40,518 nt of DNA. Source: Chitinophagales bacterium. Lineage in GTDB: Bacteria; Bacteroidota; Bacteroidia; Chitinophagales; UBA2359. Of the stretch, positions 27,178 through 35,107 are shown piece after piece (position 1 is the stretch's first letter; each line of letters begins with the position of its first letter). The stretch spans positions 1 through 40,518 of the forward strand of contig JAHDIA010000003.1 in the NCBI GenBank assembly GCA_020631035.1. The letters are read 5' to 3'. A program made the position numbers and the translations under genes. The notes under the pieces were generated by a model, which was not told the origin of the DNA, did not search any database, and saw nothing but the letters and a program-made list of their open reading frames with translations.

Positions 27178-28293
27178 TTATGCTACAACCGATGTGCGCT
27201 CCATAATGTAGTCAGCAGCCTTTTGAGCTTGTTTGAAAGCAGAAAAAATGTAACGAGGGTTTTCCTCCAATGCTTTGAGCCAGCCTTTGAGATAAGCTGC
27301 GGAGTTGGTGATGGTTTTCTCATAGCCCAATTCAGCACAAATGAAAGCAGCCCCCAATTCAGCATACAGCTCTTCTCTTGCATAACTCTTTGAGCCAAAT
27401 CTTCCAGTCTGTTTGCGGTTCAATCGGCTTGGGTGTCCTGTCCAATGGCAGAGTTCGTGTAAAGCAGTTGAGTAAAACTCGTCCATTCCAGCAGTAAATT
27501 GTTCACGCAAAGGCAAGGTGATGGAATCAGAAGTAGGGGTATAAAAAGCCCTATTACAAGATTTTATCTCAATTTTTGCTCCTGAATCATTGAGTACTTG
27601 CTCTGCTCTTTGGTGTTGTTCTACTTGTGGCAATGGTTCTCTTTCCTCATACTTGTACCATTCTTCGGGCAAGCCTTCTGTTTGAAAAACATTGAATACT
27701 CTGTAACGTTTGAGCATTGGAATAAACTGAATATCCTTTGCGTTGATCTCTGCCTCACTCATTGTTTTCACTTCATCACTGGTGTAATACTTGCGGTTTT
27801 TATCCACGATGAGCGGCTTGAAAAAGTAAATTGGGCTTGATTTTTCTCCACGTTTCACATTTCCCCCTTGTTCCTTTGCCTGTTTGAATGTCAGCCAAGC
27901 ATTTTTGGGATAGTTTTTCATATCACCAAAGAAGCTAAGAAGCACTTTGTTGATGCCAGTATAAGGCTTGTCAGTTGTGATGTTTCGGCAGGGTAAGCCA
28001 TCAGTTGCCAATGAGATCCACGGTTTTACATAATTCAGTTTTTGATGTGTTTCCAGTAATTCAATGATGTTCTTGGCGACTTCTAAGTACAATTCATTTT
28101 GCACTTCTTTGGCTGTTTTCCTCTTTTTGGTAGCCATAAAATTATTCGGGTTTGTGTGTTCAGCATCGGTTAATAAGTCAAAGAATCCAGAAGCAGAACA
28201 CAGATTAAAAAATGTTTTTAGGTTCGGTGTTCCGTCCTTCTTTTTTGCTTTTACTGAAATCTTGGCAGTTGTCAAGTGGTCGGTGAATGTCAT
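27178..28293 (-). CDS. ardC: ArdC-like antirestriction protein (ssDNA-binding N-terminus plus zincin-like metallopeptidase)
   Basis: NAWLTFKQAKEQGGNVKRGEKSSPIYFFKP... FYSTALHELCHWTGHPSRLNR...YAREELYAELGAAF; likely start 28293, alternatively 28137. Confidence 0.88.
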   Translation of the reverse strand: MTFTDHLTTAKISVKAKKKDGTPNLKTFFNLCSASGFFDLLTDAEHTNPNNFMATKKRKTAKEVQNELYLEVAKNIIELLETHQKLNYVKPWISLATDGLPCRNITTDKPYTGINKVLLSFFGDMKNYPKNAWLTFKQAKEQGGNVKRGEKSSPIYFFKPLIVDKNRKYYTSDEVKTMSEAEINAKDIQFIPMLKRYRVFNVFQTEGLPEEWYKYEEREPLPQVEQHQRAEQVLNDSGAKIEIKSCNRAFYTPTSDSITLPLREQFTAGMDEFYSTALHELCHWTGHPSRLNRKQTGRFGSKSYAREELYAELGAAFICAELGYEKTITNSAAYLKGWLKALEENPRYIFSAFKQAQKAADYIMERTSVVA

Positions 28294-28749
28294 TGGAAAA
28301 GGGATTAGAGAATGAAAGGGCAGGGAGTTGTGCCTTGCCCTTGTAATTGTTGGATTGGGCAAAAACGGCTGCGGTCAAACGAAGTGAAGGAGGAATTGGA
28401 GAGGAGCGACAAGCATTCCTTGACCGAGTAAAGCCATTTTTGCGTATTGAGAAAAAAGATTGACAAGCGAAGAAAAAAGGGTATCTTTGGAGTACAACTG
28501 TGAAGCGGAAACAGGCTCTGCTGAGGAGCAACCTGCGAGGAATAACAGTTGTCGAGGGAGATAATCTCTGAGAGCCGTTTCAGTTGATGGAGCGGTTTTT
28601 CTTTTACCCAAACACTTTGAATTACAAAGTTGCGCAAGAATCAAAAACAGGACAAGCCACATCTTCCTCTGGCTTATGCCTTCCAAAACCTAAAGACAAA
28701 AATTCAAATCATAAAACAAGAGCGAAGCGAAAAATTAAATCTCAAAAAA

Positions 28750-28797
28750 AACAACAACAAAACTGAATTTTCAATTCAGTCTCCTTTTGTTGTTGTT
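28750..28797. terminator. Strong two-part hairpin before the rep iterons
   Basis: AACAACAACAAAA/TTTTGTTGTTGTT outer stem; ACTGAATT/AATTCAGT inner stem. Confidence 0.7.
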
Positions 28798-28867
28798 ACA
28801 TATTTAATATTACATATTAAGTATTAAGGTGCTTAAAAGCCTTATAAATAAAGGGTTTTGCCTTCTC

Positions 28868-29090
28868 TAAGGCGAGTAAATGTTACTCTAAGGCGAGTAA
28901 ATGTTACTTTAAGGCGAGTAAATGTTACTCTAAGGCGAGTAAATGTTACTCTAAGGCGAGTAAATGTTACCATTAAGGCGAGTAAATGTTACTAAGGCGA
29001 GTAAATGTTACCATTAAGGCGAGTAAATGTTACCACGTTTTTTAATGAAAAAAATAATTAAGGCGAGTAAATATTACCATTAAGGCGAGT
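28868..29090 (+). repeat. Iteron array type I upstream of repB (9 full copies plus 1 partial)
   Basis: TAAGGCGAGTAAATGTTAC at 28868, 28889, 28910, 28931, 28952, 28974, 28993, 29015, 29059 (variant ATATTAC), partial at 29081. Confidence 0.95.
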
Positions 29091-29127
29091 TGAAAAATTG
29101 ACATACTCTCCTTATTTTTGTAGTATT

Positions 29128-30540
29128 ATGATAGATTATAGCAAAATGACAAAAGAGGAGAGGCAGTTGGTAACAGTCCATTTGGCAAATAAAGTTATAG
29201 AAGGTTCAAGGCATATTAATATTTTGTCAGAGTTGTTTCTGTATTTTGTGATGGGAGAAATAGATTCAGATGCACGTTATCCATATCGCATTGTTACAAC
29301 TCGAAAAAAGTATGCTAAATTTCGAGGTCTGCCCAATGGTAAATTTAAATTTATTCGAAAACAGATAGATAGGATAATTGAGGATTTAAACGCAAATCCG
29401 CTTAAAGCCTATGACGATGAAGCAGAGGAATATGATGTACTTAATTGGGTTACTTCGATAAATTTGAGGAAAGATAAAATATATGTAAACTTAACACCAG
29501 AGGTAGGAGCGTTTCTGCTCTATAAAAAAGGGCAATCATTTACAAAGGTTTTACAAGATATAAGTGGATTTAAGAGTACAGGAACAGTTGCTATTAAAGA
29601 GATGATAGAAATTGACTTGTATAATAAATGGAAAAAATTAAAAATAGACCCTGAAAAAAAATTACCATACATAGATAAAGAAATTAGTGATATAAAATTT
29701 AAAGCGGGTATAGAAAGTAGTTATAAAAATTTAAGTGACTTTAAACGTTTTTTCTTGGATAGAGCTTGTAATGAGCTAAAAGACTTAAACTTTCCTATTC
29801 AATTTGAATATGATATGCTTAGTGAAGATGGGGAAATTTTAGAAACTGGGCGTAGAGGAGCAACACAAGTACGGTTTTACATTATAGATAAGCGAGAGGA
29901 AATGTTAGAAAAATGGGAGACAGATAAAGAACAACAAACAACTGTTGATGAAGTAATAGACGCAGCCAAACAAGAACACCAACAAAACTATAAAAAACAG
30001 TATCAATATTTAACAGGGTGGGGGATAGGTGAAGAAAAAGTTTATGACTTGATTGAAGAAAAAGGCATTGAAAAAATCCAACAAGCAATAGATGTGGTTC
30101 AAAGTACCCCAAATGTGAAAAATCCATCAGGCTTATTCTTAAAAGCATTACAGGGAGACTGGCAGACAGCACAACAAAAAGACCAAGAGAAAAAGCGGGA
30201 AGCTCGACAAAAAAACAAGGCACGAGTTGAGGCAGAAAAGCAAAAAGAAGCAGCAGAGAAGGCACGAAAAAGAGCTTATTATGAAGAACGCAAAGCCATT
30301 TGTGACAAATTGCTCACAGAGGAAAAAGGCTTAGAGTATTTTTATGAAAAAGCCAAAAACTATATAACAAGAACATTTTTACATTTCCATTTAGATAAAA
30401 CACCAGAACAAGTTTATCACAATGGGGGTATGACACTTGCTCAAATGATTTATGCCATAGAACAAGAATACCCTCAAAGTTTTGAGGAACTTCACGCCAA
30501 GTGTCCTGATTTAGTGGTACACTTTGAATTGGTGGAGTGA
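29128..30540 (+). CDS. repB: RepB-family (Rep_3-like) replication initiator
   Basis: KVIEGSRHINILSELFLYFVMGEIDSDARYPYRIVTTRKKYAKFRG...; iterons on both sides; ATG at 29128. Confidence 0.85.
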   Translation: MIDYSKMTKEERQLVTVHLANKVIEGSRHINILSELFLYFVMGEIDSDARYPYRIVTTRKKYAKFRGLPNGKFKFIRKQIDRIIEDLNANPLKAYDDEAEEYDVLNWVTSINLRKDKIYVNLTPEVGAFLLYKKGQSFTKVLQDISGFKSTGTVAIKEMIEIDLYNKWKKLKIDPEKKLPYIDKEISDIKFKAGIESSYKNLSDFKRFFLDRACNELKDLNFPIQFEYDMLSEDGEILETGRRGATQVRFYIIDKREEMLEKWETDKEQQTTVDEVIDAAKQEHQQNYKKQYQYLTGWGIGEEKVYDLIEEKGIEKIQQAIDVVQSTPNVKNPSGLFLKALQGDWQTAQQKDQEKKREARQKNKARVEAEKQKEAAEKARKRAYYEERKAICDKLLTEEKGLEYFYEKAKNYITRTFLHFHLDKTPEQVYHNGGMTLAQMIYAIEQEYPQSFEELHAKCPDLVVHFELVE

Positions 30541-30563
30541 TCTTACTTGAAAATAAGTTACAT

Positions 30564-30757
30564 TAAGGCGAGTAAATGTTACCAATTAAGGAGGGAGTCA
30601 TTGACCGCTACCTAAAATCATAGGAAAATAAGGCGGGAATCAATCACCAATAAGGCGGGAATCATTGACCACTATCCAAATCACGGGTTTTCTAAACAAA
30701 CAATCACAGGAAAATAAGGCGGGAATCGTTCACCGAGTAAGGCGAGTAAATATTACC
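30564..30757 (+). repeat. Mixed iteron array downstream of repB (types I and II)
   Basis: Type I at 30564 and 30738; type II (TAAGGCGGGAATCATTGACC-like) at 30587, 30629, 30651, 30715. Confidence 0.85.
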
Positions 30758-30859
30758 GTTGGGCAAAGTATGTGCTTTGCATCGTGAATTGATGTTGGTT
30801 CTGATAAAGGGTAGGGAATAGGTTTTTTTAAGGCATAGTGCGAGAAAGATGATCTCCTT

Positions 30860-30922
30860 TGATATAGTATTTGCTGTAAAAACTGTTTTTACTGTATAAA
30901 CATTAAATGCTGTAAATAATGT
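30860..30922 (-). repeat. 9-bp tandem repeat array, copy 4 (7 units, inverted orientation)
   Basis: tgatatagt atttgctgt aaaaactgt ttttactgt ataaacatt aaatgctgt aaataatgt. Confidence 0.85.
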
Positions 30923-30940
30923 ATTTTTCAGAATCAAAAA

Positions 30941-31177
30941 CTATAAAGATAAAAGCTCTTTGATTTCTTCTGTTTTATAAAGTAGCAAGCTATCTATTTG
31001 ATACAAAATTTCTAGGGTGTAATTGTCTAGCTCTTTTTGCCAATCAGGGCGATTGGGTGTTTCAGATACTCTTTCTGATTCTTGGTTGATTTTTTGCTCC
31101 AATGATAGTTTGAGTTCGTGCAAAAAATCAAGGGTTTGATGGGCTGGATTGTTGGCAGAGTGGGGGAGTGGGTACAT
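30941..31177 (-). CDS. Hypothetical small helical protein
   Basis: 78-aa ORF, coherent composition. Confidence 0.5.
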   Translation of the reverse strand: MYPLPHSANNPAHQTLDFLHELKLSLEQKINQESERVSETPNRPDWQKELDNYTLEILYQIDSLLLYKTEEIKELLSL

Positions 31178-31281
31178 AGGAGAATTGTATTCTTATGTTT
31201 TGACTGTGCAAGATAGTTCAAACAAAAAAAGGTGATAAGCTCCGAAGAACTTACCACCAATTGAGTTTTATGAGTCTTGTC

Positions 31282-31566
31282 TTATTCTTTGAAGTAAGAA
31301 GATAAGTAGATAAACTTGCCAATAGGGTATAAAGCTGTCTCTTGGACAATAGAAGGTATGTCAGTTGGCTTATAGTAATTTTGTAAATGAGCTTTGTAGT
31401 TTTCTATGACTTCTTGGATTGTGTTGCCTTCTGGAAATCCTAAAACAACAATCTCCTCGTTTTCGATGATGTTGTCTGCGCCGAGTTGAATTTGAGTAAA
31501 AGACGCTCCAAGAAATAAAGCGATGTATTTCTGCTTTTTGCTGTTGCCGAATGGAATTTTTGCCAT
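31282..31566 (-). CDS. Hypothetical protein
   Basis: 94-aa ORF MAKIPFGNSKKQKYIALFLGASFTQIQ... Confidence 0.55.
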   Translation of the reverse strand: MAKIPFGNSKKQKYIALFLGASFTQIQLGADNIIENEEIVVLGFPEGNTIQEVIENYKAHLQNYYKPTDIPSIVQETALYPIGKFIYLSSYFKE

Positions 31567-31636
31567 TTGAAAAAAATTAAAAATAAAGTAAGAAGTTTCG
31601 ACCTATGGCTACTGCCACAACTTCAAAAGCGGTCAG

Positions 31637-31795
31637 AACAATCGGCGTACAAATCATCAAAGCAGTTTTTTCCCATTTTCAAATGATGAAAAATAAAAAA
31701 CTGTGGGAGGAATTTAGCTCGTAAAGGGTTTTGGGGTGCTGCATCGAGATAAAGCAAATCCTTGATGATTTGGCTTACTGTTTGAGCCGATTGTT
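31637..31795. repeat. Two-part inverted repeat in an intergenic region
   Basis: AACAATCGGC+AAATCATCAA (31637-31660) versus TTGATGATTT (31762-31771)+GCCGATTGTT (31786-31795). Confidence 0.7.
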
Positions 31796-31945
31796 ATACT
31801 GTGAGAGCGTTGATGTGTAGTGATATACTTGAATTCGCCAATTTATATGAATGCTATCAAAGTTAAAGGTTTCTTGCTCGATCTTCAAAAAATATGTCTG
31901 ACTTATAGTATTGCCGATGTAATTGTCATTTTTGTTTTTTGAATT

Positions 31946-32039
31946 GCGGGGGGGATAGGGCGAAAGATACCCGTGCTGGCACGACTGAACACAGCAGAGA
32001 TACCAGACTGAACCTTGCAGAAGTGGGACGAGTTGCCCC
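31946..32039 (+). other. Candidate structured/repeat element upstream of the RM genes
   Basis: GC-rich island GCGGGGGGGATAGGGCGAAAGATACCCGTGCTGGCACG...GTTGCCCC with hairpin potential; strand uncertain. Confidence 0.35.
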
Positions 32040-32164
32040 AAAAGAAACTACTACAACCAGACAAACTATTGCAATGGTGGTTTTTAAAAATCCTCTCAAT
32101 AAAACGATCATTAAGTTTAGTATCTTCGCTTTTCATTTTCAAGATATTATCTATACTATAATCA

Positions 32165-35107
32165 ATGACAAGTTACGACAAGCTAATAAACATACTCCGT
32201 GAAGTATTCCAGATAGATCAAGCCGATTTAGATTTTGGGATTTACAAGATAATGAACCAAAGACGAGAGCAGATTAATCAGTTCTTGGAAAATGATTTAT
32301 TGACCCAAGTGGAAAGCATTTTGGCAGATGCTGTGGGTATTGATACCAGTGCCATAAAAGAGCAGTTGGATAAAGTGATTAGTGGTTTGAAAGCTGCTGA
32401 CTTTACCAAGACTGAAATAGAATTGAATCAAAAAGTCATTGGACTGAAAAAGGAATTGGCACAAGCTGGCGATAATACCATACTTCAAAATGATGTGTTT
32501 TCACATCTGACCAATTTCTTCAAACGCTATTACCACAAGGGCGATTTTATCTCGATGCGTCGGTATAAAAAAGATGTCTATGCCATTCCTTATGAGGGGG
32601 AGGAAGTAAAACTGCATTGGGCAAATCACGATCAGTATTACATCAAAACTGCGGAATACCTAAAGAATTACAGCTTTATGTTGCCACAGGGTAAAAAGGT
32701 GGTGTTTGAACTCAAAGAAGCCTCTACTGAAAAAGACAATAACAAGGCACAAAATGGCAAGGAGCGAAAGTTTAAAGTTTTTGAGGATCAGCCGTTGGAA
32801 GTGATAAGTGATAAAGTTCTAAAGATATACTTTACTTACAAAACAGAGAGCAAAGGAGAAAAGCAAGATGACCTAAACCAACAAGGCTTTGAAGCCATTA
32901 AAAGCCAACTCACCAAAGATTGGTTTGATGTACTGCAAGCCAAGCCAACTGAAAAGAAGAAAGACAGAACCTTGCTAGAAAAGCACATCAATGATTTTAC
33001 GGCTCGCAATAGTTTTGATTATTTCATTCATAAAGACTTGGGCGGTTTTTTGAATAGGGAATTGGATTTTTACATTAAAAATGAAGTCTTACACATTGAC
33101 GATATTGACCACGAAAAGCCTGACCAATTTGTAAAGCAGTTGAGTAAGGTAAAAGCCATCAAAGCCATTGCCCGAAAGCTCATTACCTTCTTGGCACAGA
33201 TAGAGGACTTTCAGAAAAAAATGTGGTTAAAAAAGAAGTTTGTAGTAGAAAGCAATTATTGCTTGACCCTTGACCACATTCCAGAAAGTTTTTACCCTGA
33301 AATAGTGGAGAATACCCGCCAATGGGACGAATGGGAAGAGCTGTTTGCCATTTCTGAAATAAAAGGGGAAAAGATAGAGATACTTAAAGCACAACCTTAT
33401 TTGGTGCTAGATACCAAATTATTTAGTGAAGATTTTAAGTTGCGACTATTAGCGGAAATTGAAGATATAGACGGCAAGGTGAATGGCTTGCTTGTTAATT
33501 CAGAGAATTTTCAAGCGTTGCAACTGCTTCAAGGAAAATATAACAATGAGGTGAAATGTATTTATTTAGATCCACCATATAATACAGGTAAAGACGGATT
33601 TAATTATAAGGATAATTTCCAACATAGTAGCTGGATTACGATGGCATTTGAAAGAATAAGTTTGGGAAAGTCTTTAATGAGCAAGAACGCTGGAATAGCA
33701 ATCAGTATTGATGATAATGAATTAAACCGACTTAGTTTTTTACTTAACAATGCGTTCGGAGAACATAATAAAATTGCAAATGTTATTTGGAAAAAAAGAT
33801 CAGGACCTCCAAATGATAAAAAAATAGGTACTGTTCAAGAATATATACCTGTATTTGCTAAAGATATATTAGAGATAGATTTACAGAATAAAACAAGAAG
33901 TGAAGAACAATTAAAAAGATATAAAAATCCAGATAATCACCCCAAAGGCAGGTGGGCTTCAGATAATTTGATGGCTAATGTTAAAGGTGGTAGGTATGTA
34001 GAATCACTTAATTTTCCAATTGAGAATCCAAATACAGGAGAGTCTCATTATCCTGGCAAAAATGGGAATTGGCGATTTAATAAAGAGAAGATAGAAAGGC
34101 TTTTGGAAAATAATGAGATTTATTTTGGTGCAGATGGTAAAGGAAGACCAAAACTAAAAAGGTTTTTATGTGATGTAAAAGAAGGTGTGCCTTTTTCTTC
34201 TTTGTGGGATTATTTACCCTATAATAATTCAGCATCTAAAAGTTTAGAAAGTATGTTTGGTGACATTAATATATTTGATACCCCCAAACCAGTTGAACTT
34301 ATAGAGGAAGTGATTAATTTAATTAATGGCAAAAAAAGTATAATATTAGATTATTTTGCAGGTTCAGCAACAACAGGACACGCTGTTATTAATCTAAACA
34401 AAAGTGATGGTGGAGATAGAAGGTATATACTTGTTGAGATGGGCGAGTATTTTAATTTAGTCACTAAACCCCGAATCCTCAAAGTCATTCATTCTCCCGA
34501 CTGGAAAGACGGCAAGCCCACCAATCGAGAAGGGGGCAGCTCACACATCATTAAAACTTTGCGCCTTGAAAGCTATGAGGACACCCTCAATAACTTAATT
34601 CTCCAAGACCATTTAACAGAGTATGCTGATTTGTTCAGCGATGCCAAGAACAAAGAAAGTTATATGCTCAACTATATGTTGGAAATGGAAAGCCGAGATA
34701 TGCTCTCCATTGAAGACTTTGAAAAGCCCTTTGATTACCAATTGACCATTACTGAAAATAATGAGCCAAAACCTACAAAGGTAGATATGGTTGAAACCTT
34801 TAATTACTTGATGGGCTTTAGCATCAAAACCCAAAAGCACACAGAAGAAGGCTACCGAGTATTGACCGCACAAAATAGGGCAGGGGAGAATGTGCTTATT
34901 ATTTGGCGTGATTTTGAAAAGCACAGCAACGAAGATTTACACAACTTTTTCATAGCCAACGGCTGGCACGAAAACCCATCATTCAAGCACGTTTATACCA
35001 ATGGGCGCACCACCTTATTGACCATCCGAAAAGAAACCGACAACTGGCAACTTCATCAGATAGAGCTTGAATTTCGCCAACGTATGTTTGATGTACAAGA
35101 CGTATGA
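32165..35107 (+). CDS. Type III restriction-modification methyltransferase (Mod), beta-class adenine MTase, with long N-terminal region
   Basis: LLVNSENFQALQLLQGKYNNEVKCIYLDPPYNTGKDGFNY (motif IV) then LDYFAGSATTGHAV (motif I). Confidence 0.9.
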   Translation: MTSYDKLINILREVFQIDQADLDFGIYKIMNQRREQINQFLENDLLTQVESILADAVGIDTSAIKEQLDKVISGLKAADFTKTEIELNQKVIGLKKELAQAGDNTILQNDVFSHLTNFFKRYYHKGDFISMRRYKKDVYAIPYEGEEVKLHWANHDQYYIKTAEYLKNYSFMLPQGKKVVFELKEASTEKDNNKAQNGKERKFKVFEDQPLEVISDKVLKIYFTYKTESKGEKQDDLNQQGFEAIKSQLTKDWFDVLQAKPTEKKKDRTLLEKHINDFTARNSFDYFIHKDLGGFLNRELDFYIKNEVLHIDDIDHEKPDQFVKQLSKVKAIKAIARKLITFLAQIEDFQKKMWLKKKFVVESNYCLTLDHIPESFYPEIVENTRQWDEWEELFAISEIKGEKIEILKAQPYLVLDTKLFSEDFKLRLLAEIEDIDGKVNGLLVNSENFQALQLLQGKYNNEVKCIYLDPPYNTGKDGFNYKDNFQHSSWITMAFERISLGKSLMSKNAGIAISIDDNELNRLSFLLNNAFGEHNKIANVIWKKRSGPPNDKKIGTVQEYIPVFAKDILEIDLQNKTRSEEQLKRYKNPDNHPKGRWASDNLMANVKGGRYVESLNFPIENPNTGESHYPGKNGNWRFNKEKIERLLENNEIYFGADGKGRPKLKRFLCDVKEGVPFSSLWDYLPYNNSASKSLESMFGDINIFDTPKPVELIEEVINLINGKKSIILDYFAGSATTGHAVINLNKSDGGDRRYILVEMGEYFNLVTKPRILKVIHSPDWKDGKPTNREGGSSHIIKTLRLESYEDTLNNLILQDHLTEYADLFSDAKNKESYMLNYMLEMESRDMLSIEDFEKPFDYQLTITENNEPKPTKVDMVETFNYLMGFSIKTQKHTEEGYRVLTAQNRAGENVLIIWRDFEKHSNEDLHNFFIANGWHENPSFKHVYTNGRTTLLTIRKETDNWQLHQIELEFRQRMFDVQDV

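Noticed and set aside
28868-29090. Regular short repeats considered as a CRISPR array
   Set aside because: Units are 19-20 bp separated by only 0-4 bp (one 25-bp gap); no spacers and no cas genes. These are iterons.
30704-30937. Minus-strand ORF resembling the 1217-1417 ORF
   Set aside because: Similarity comes from the shared motif plus 9-bp array, a DNA-level repeat, not protein homology.
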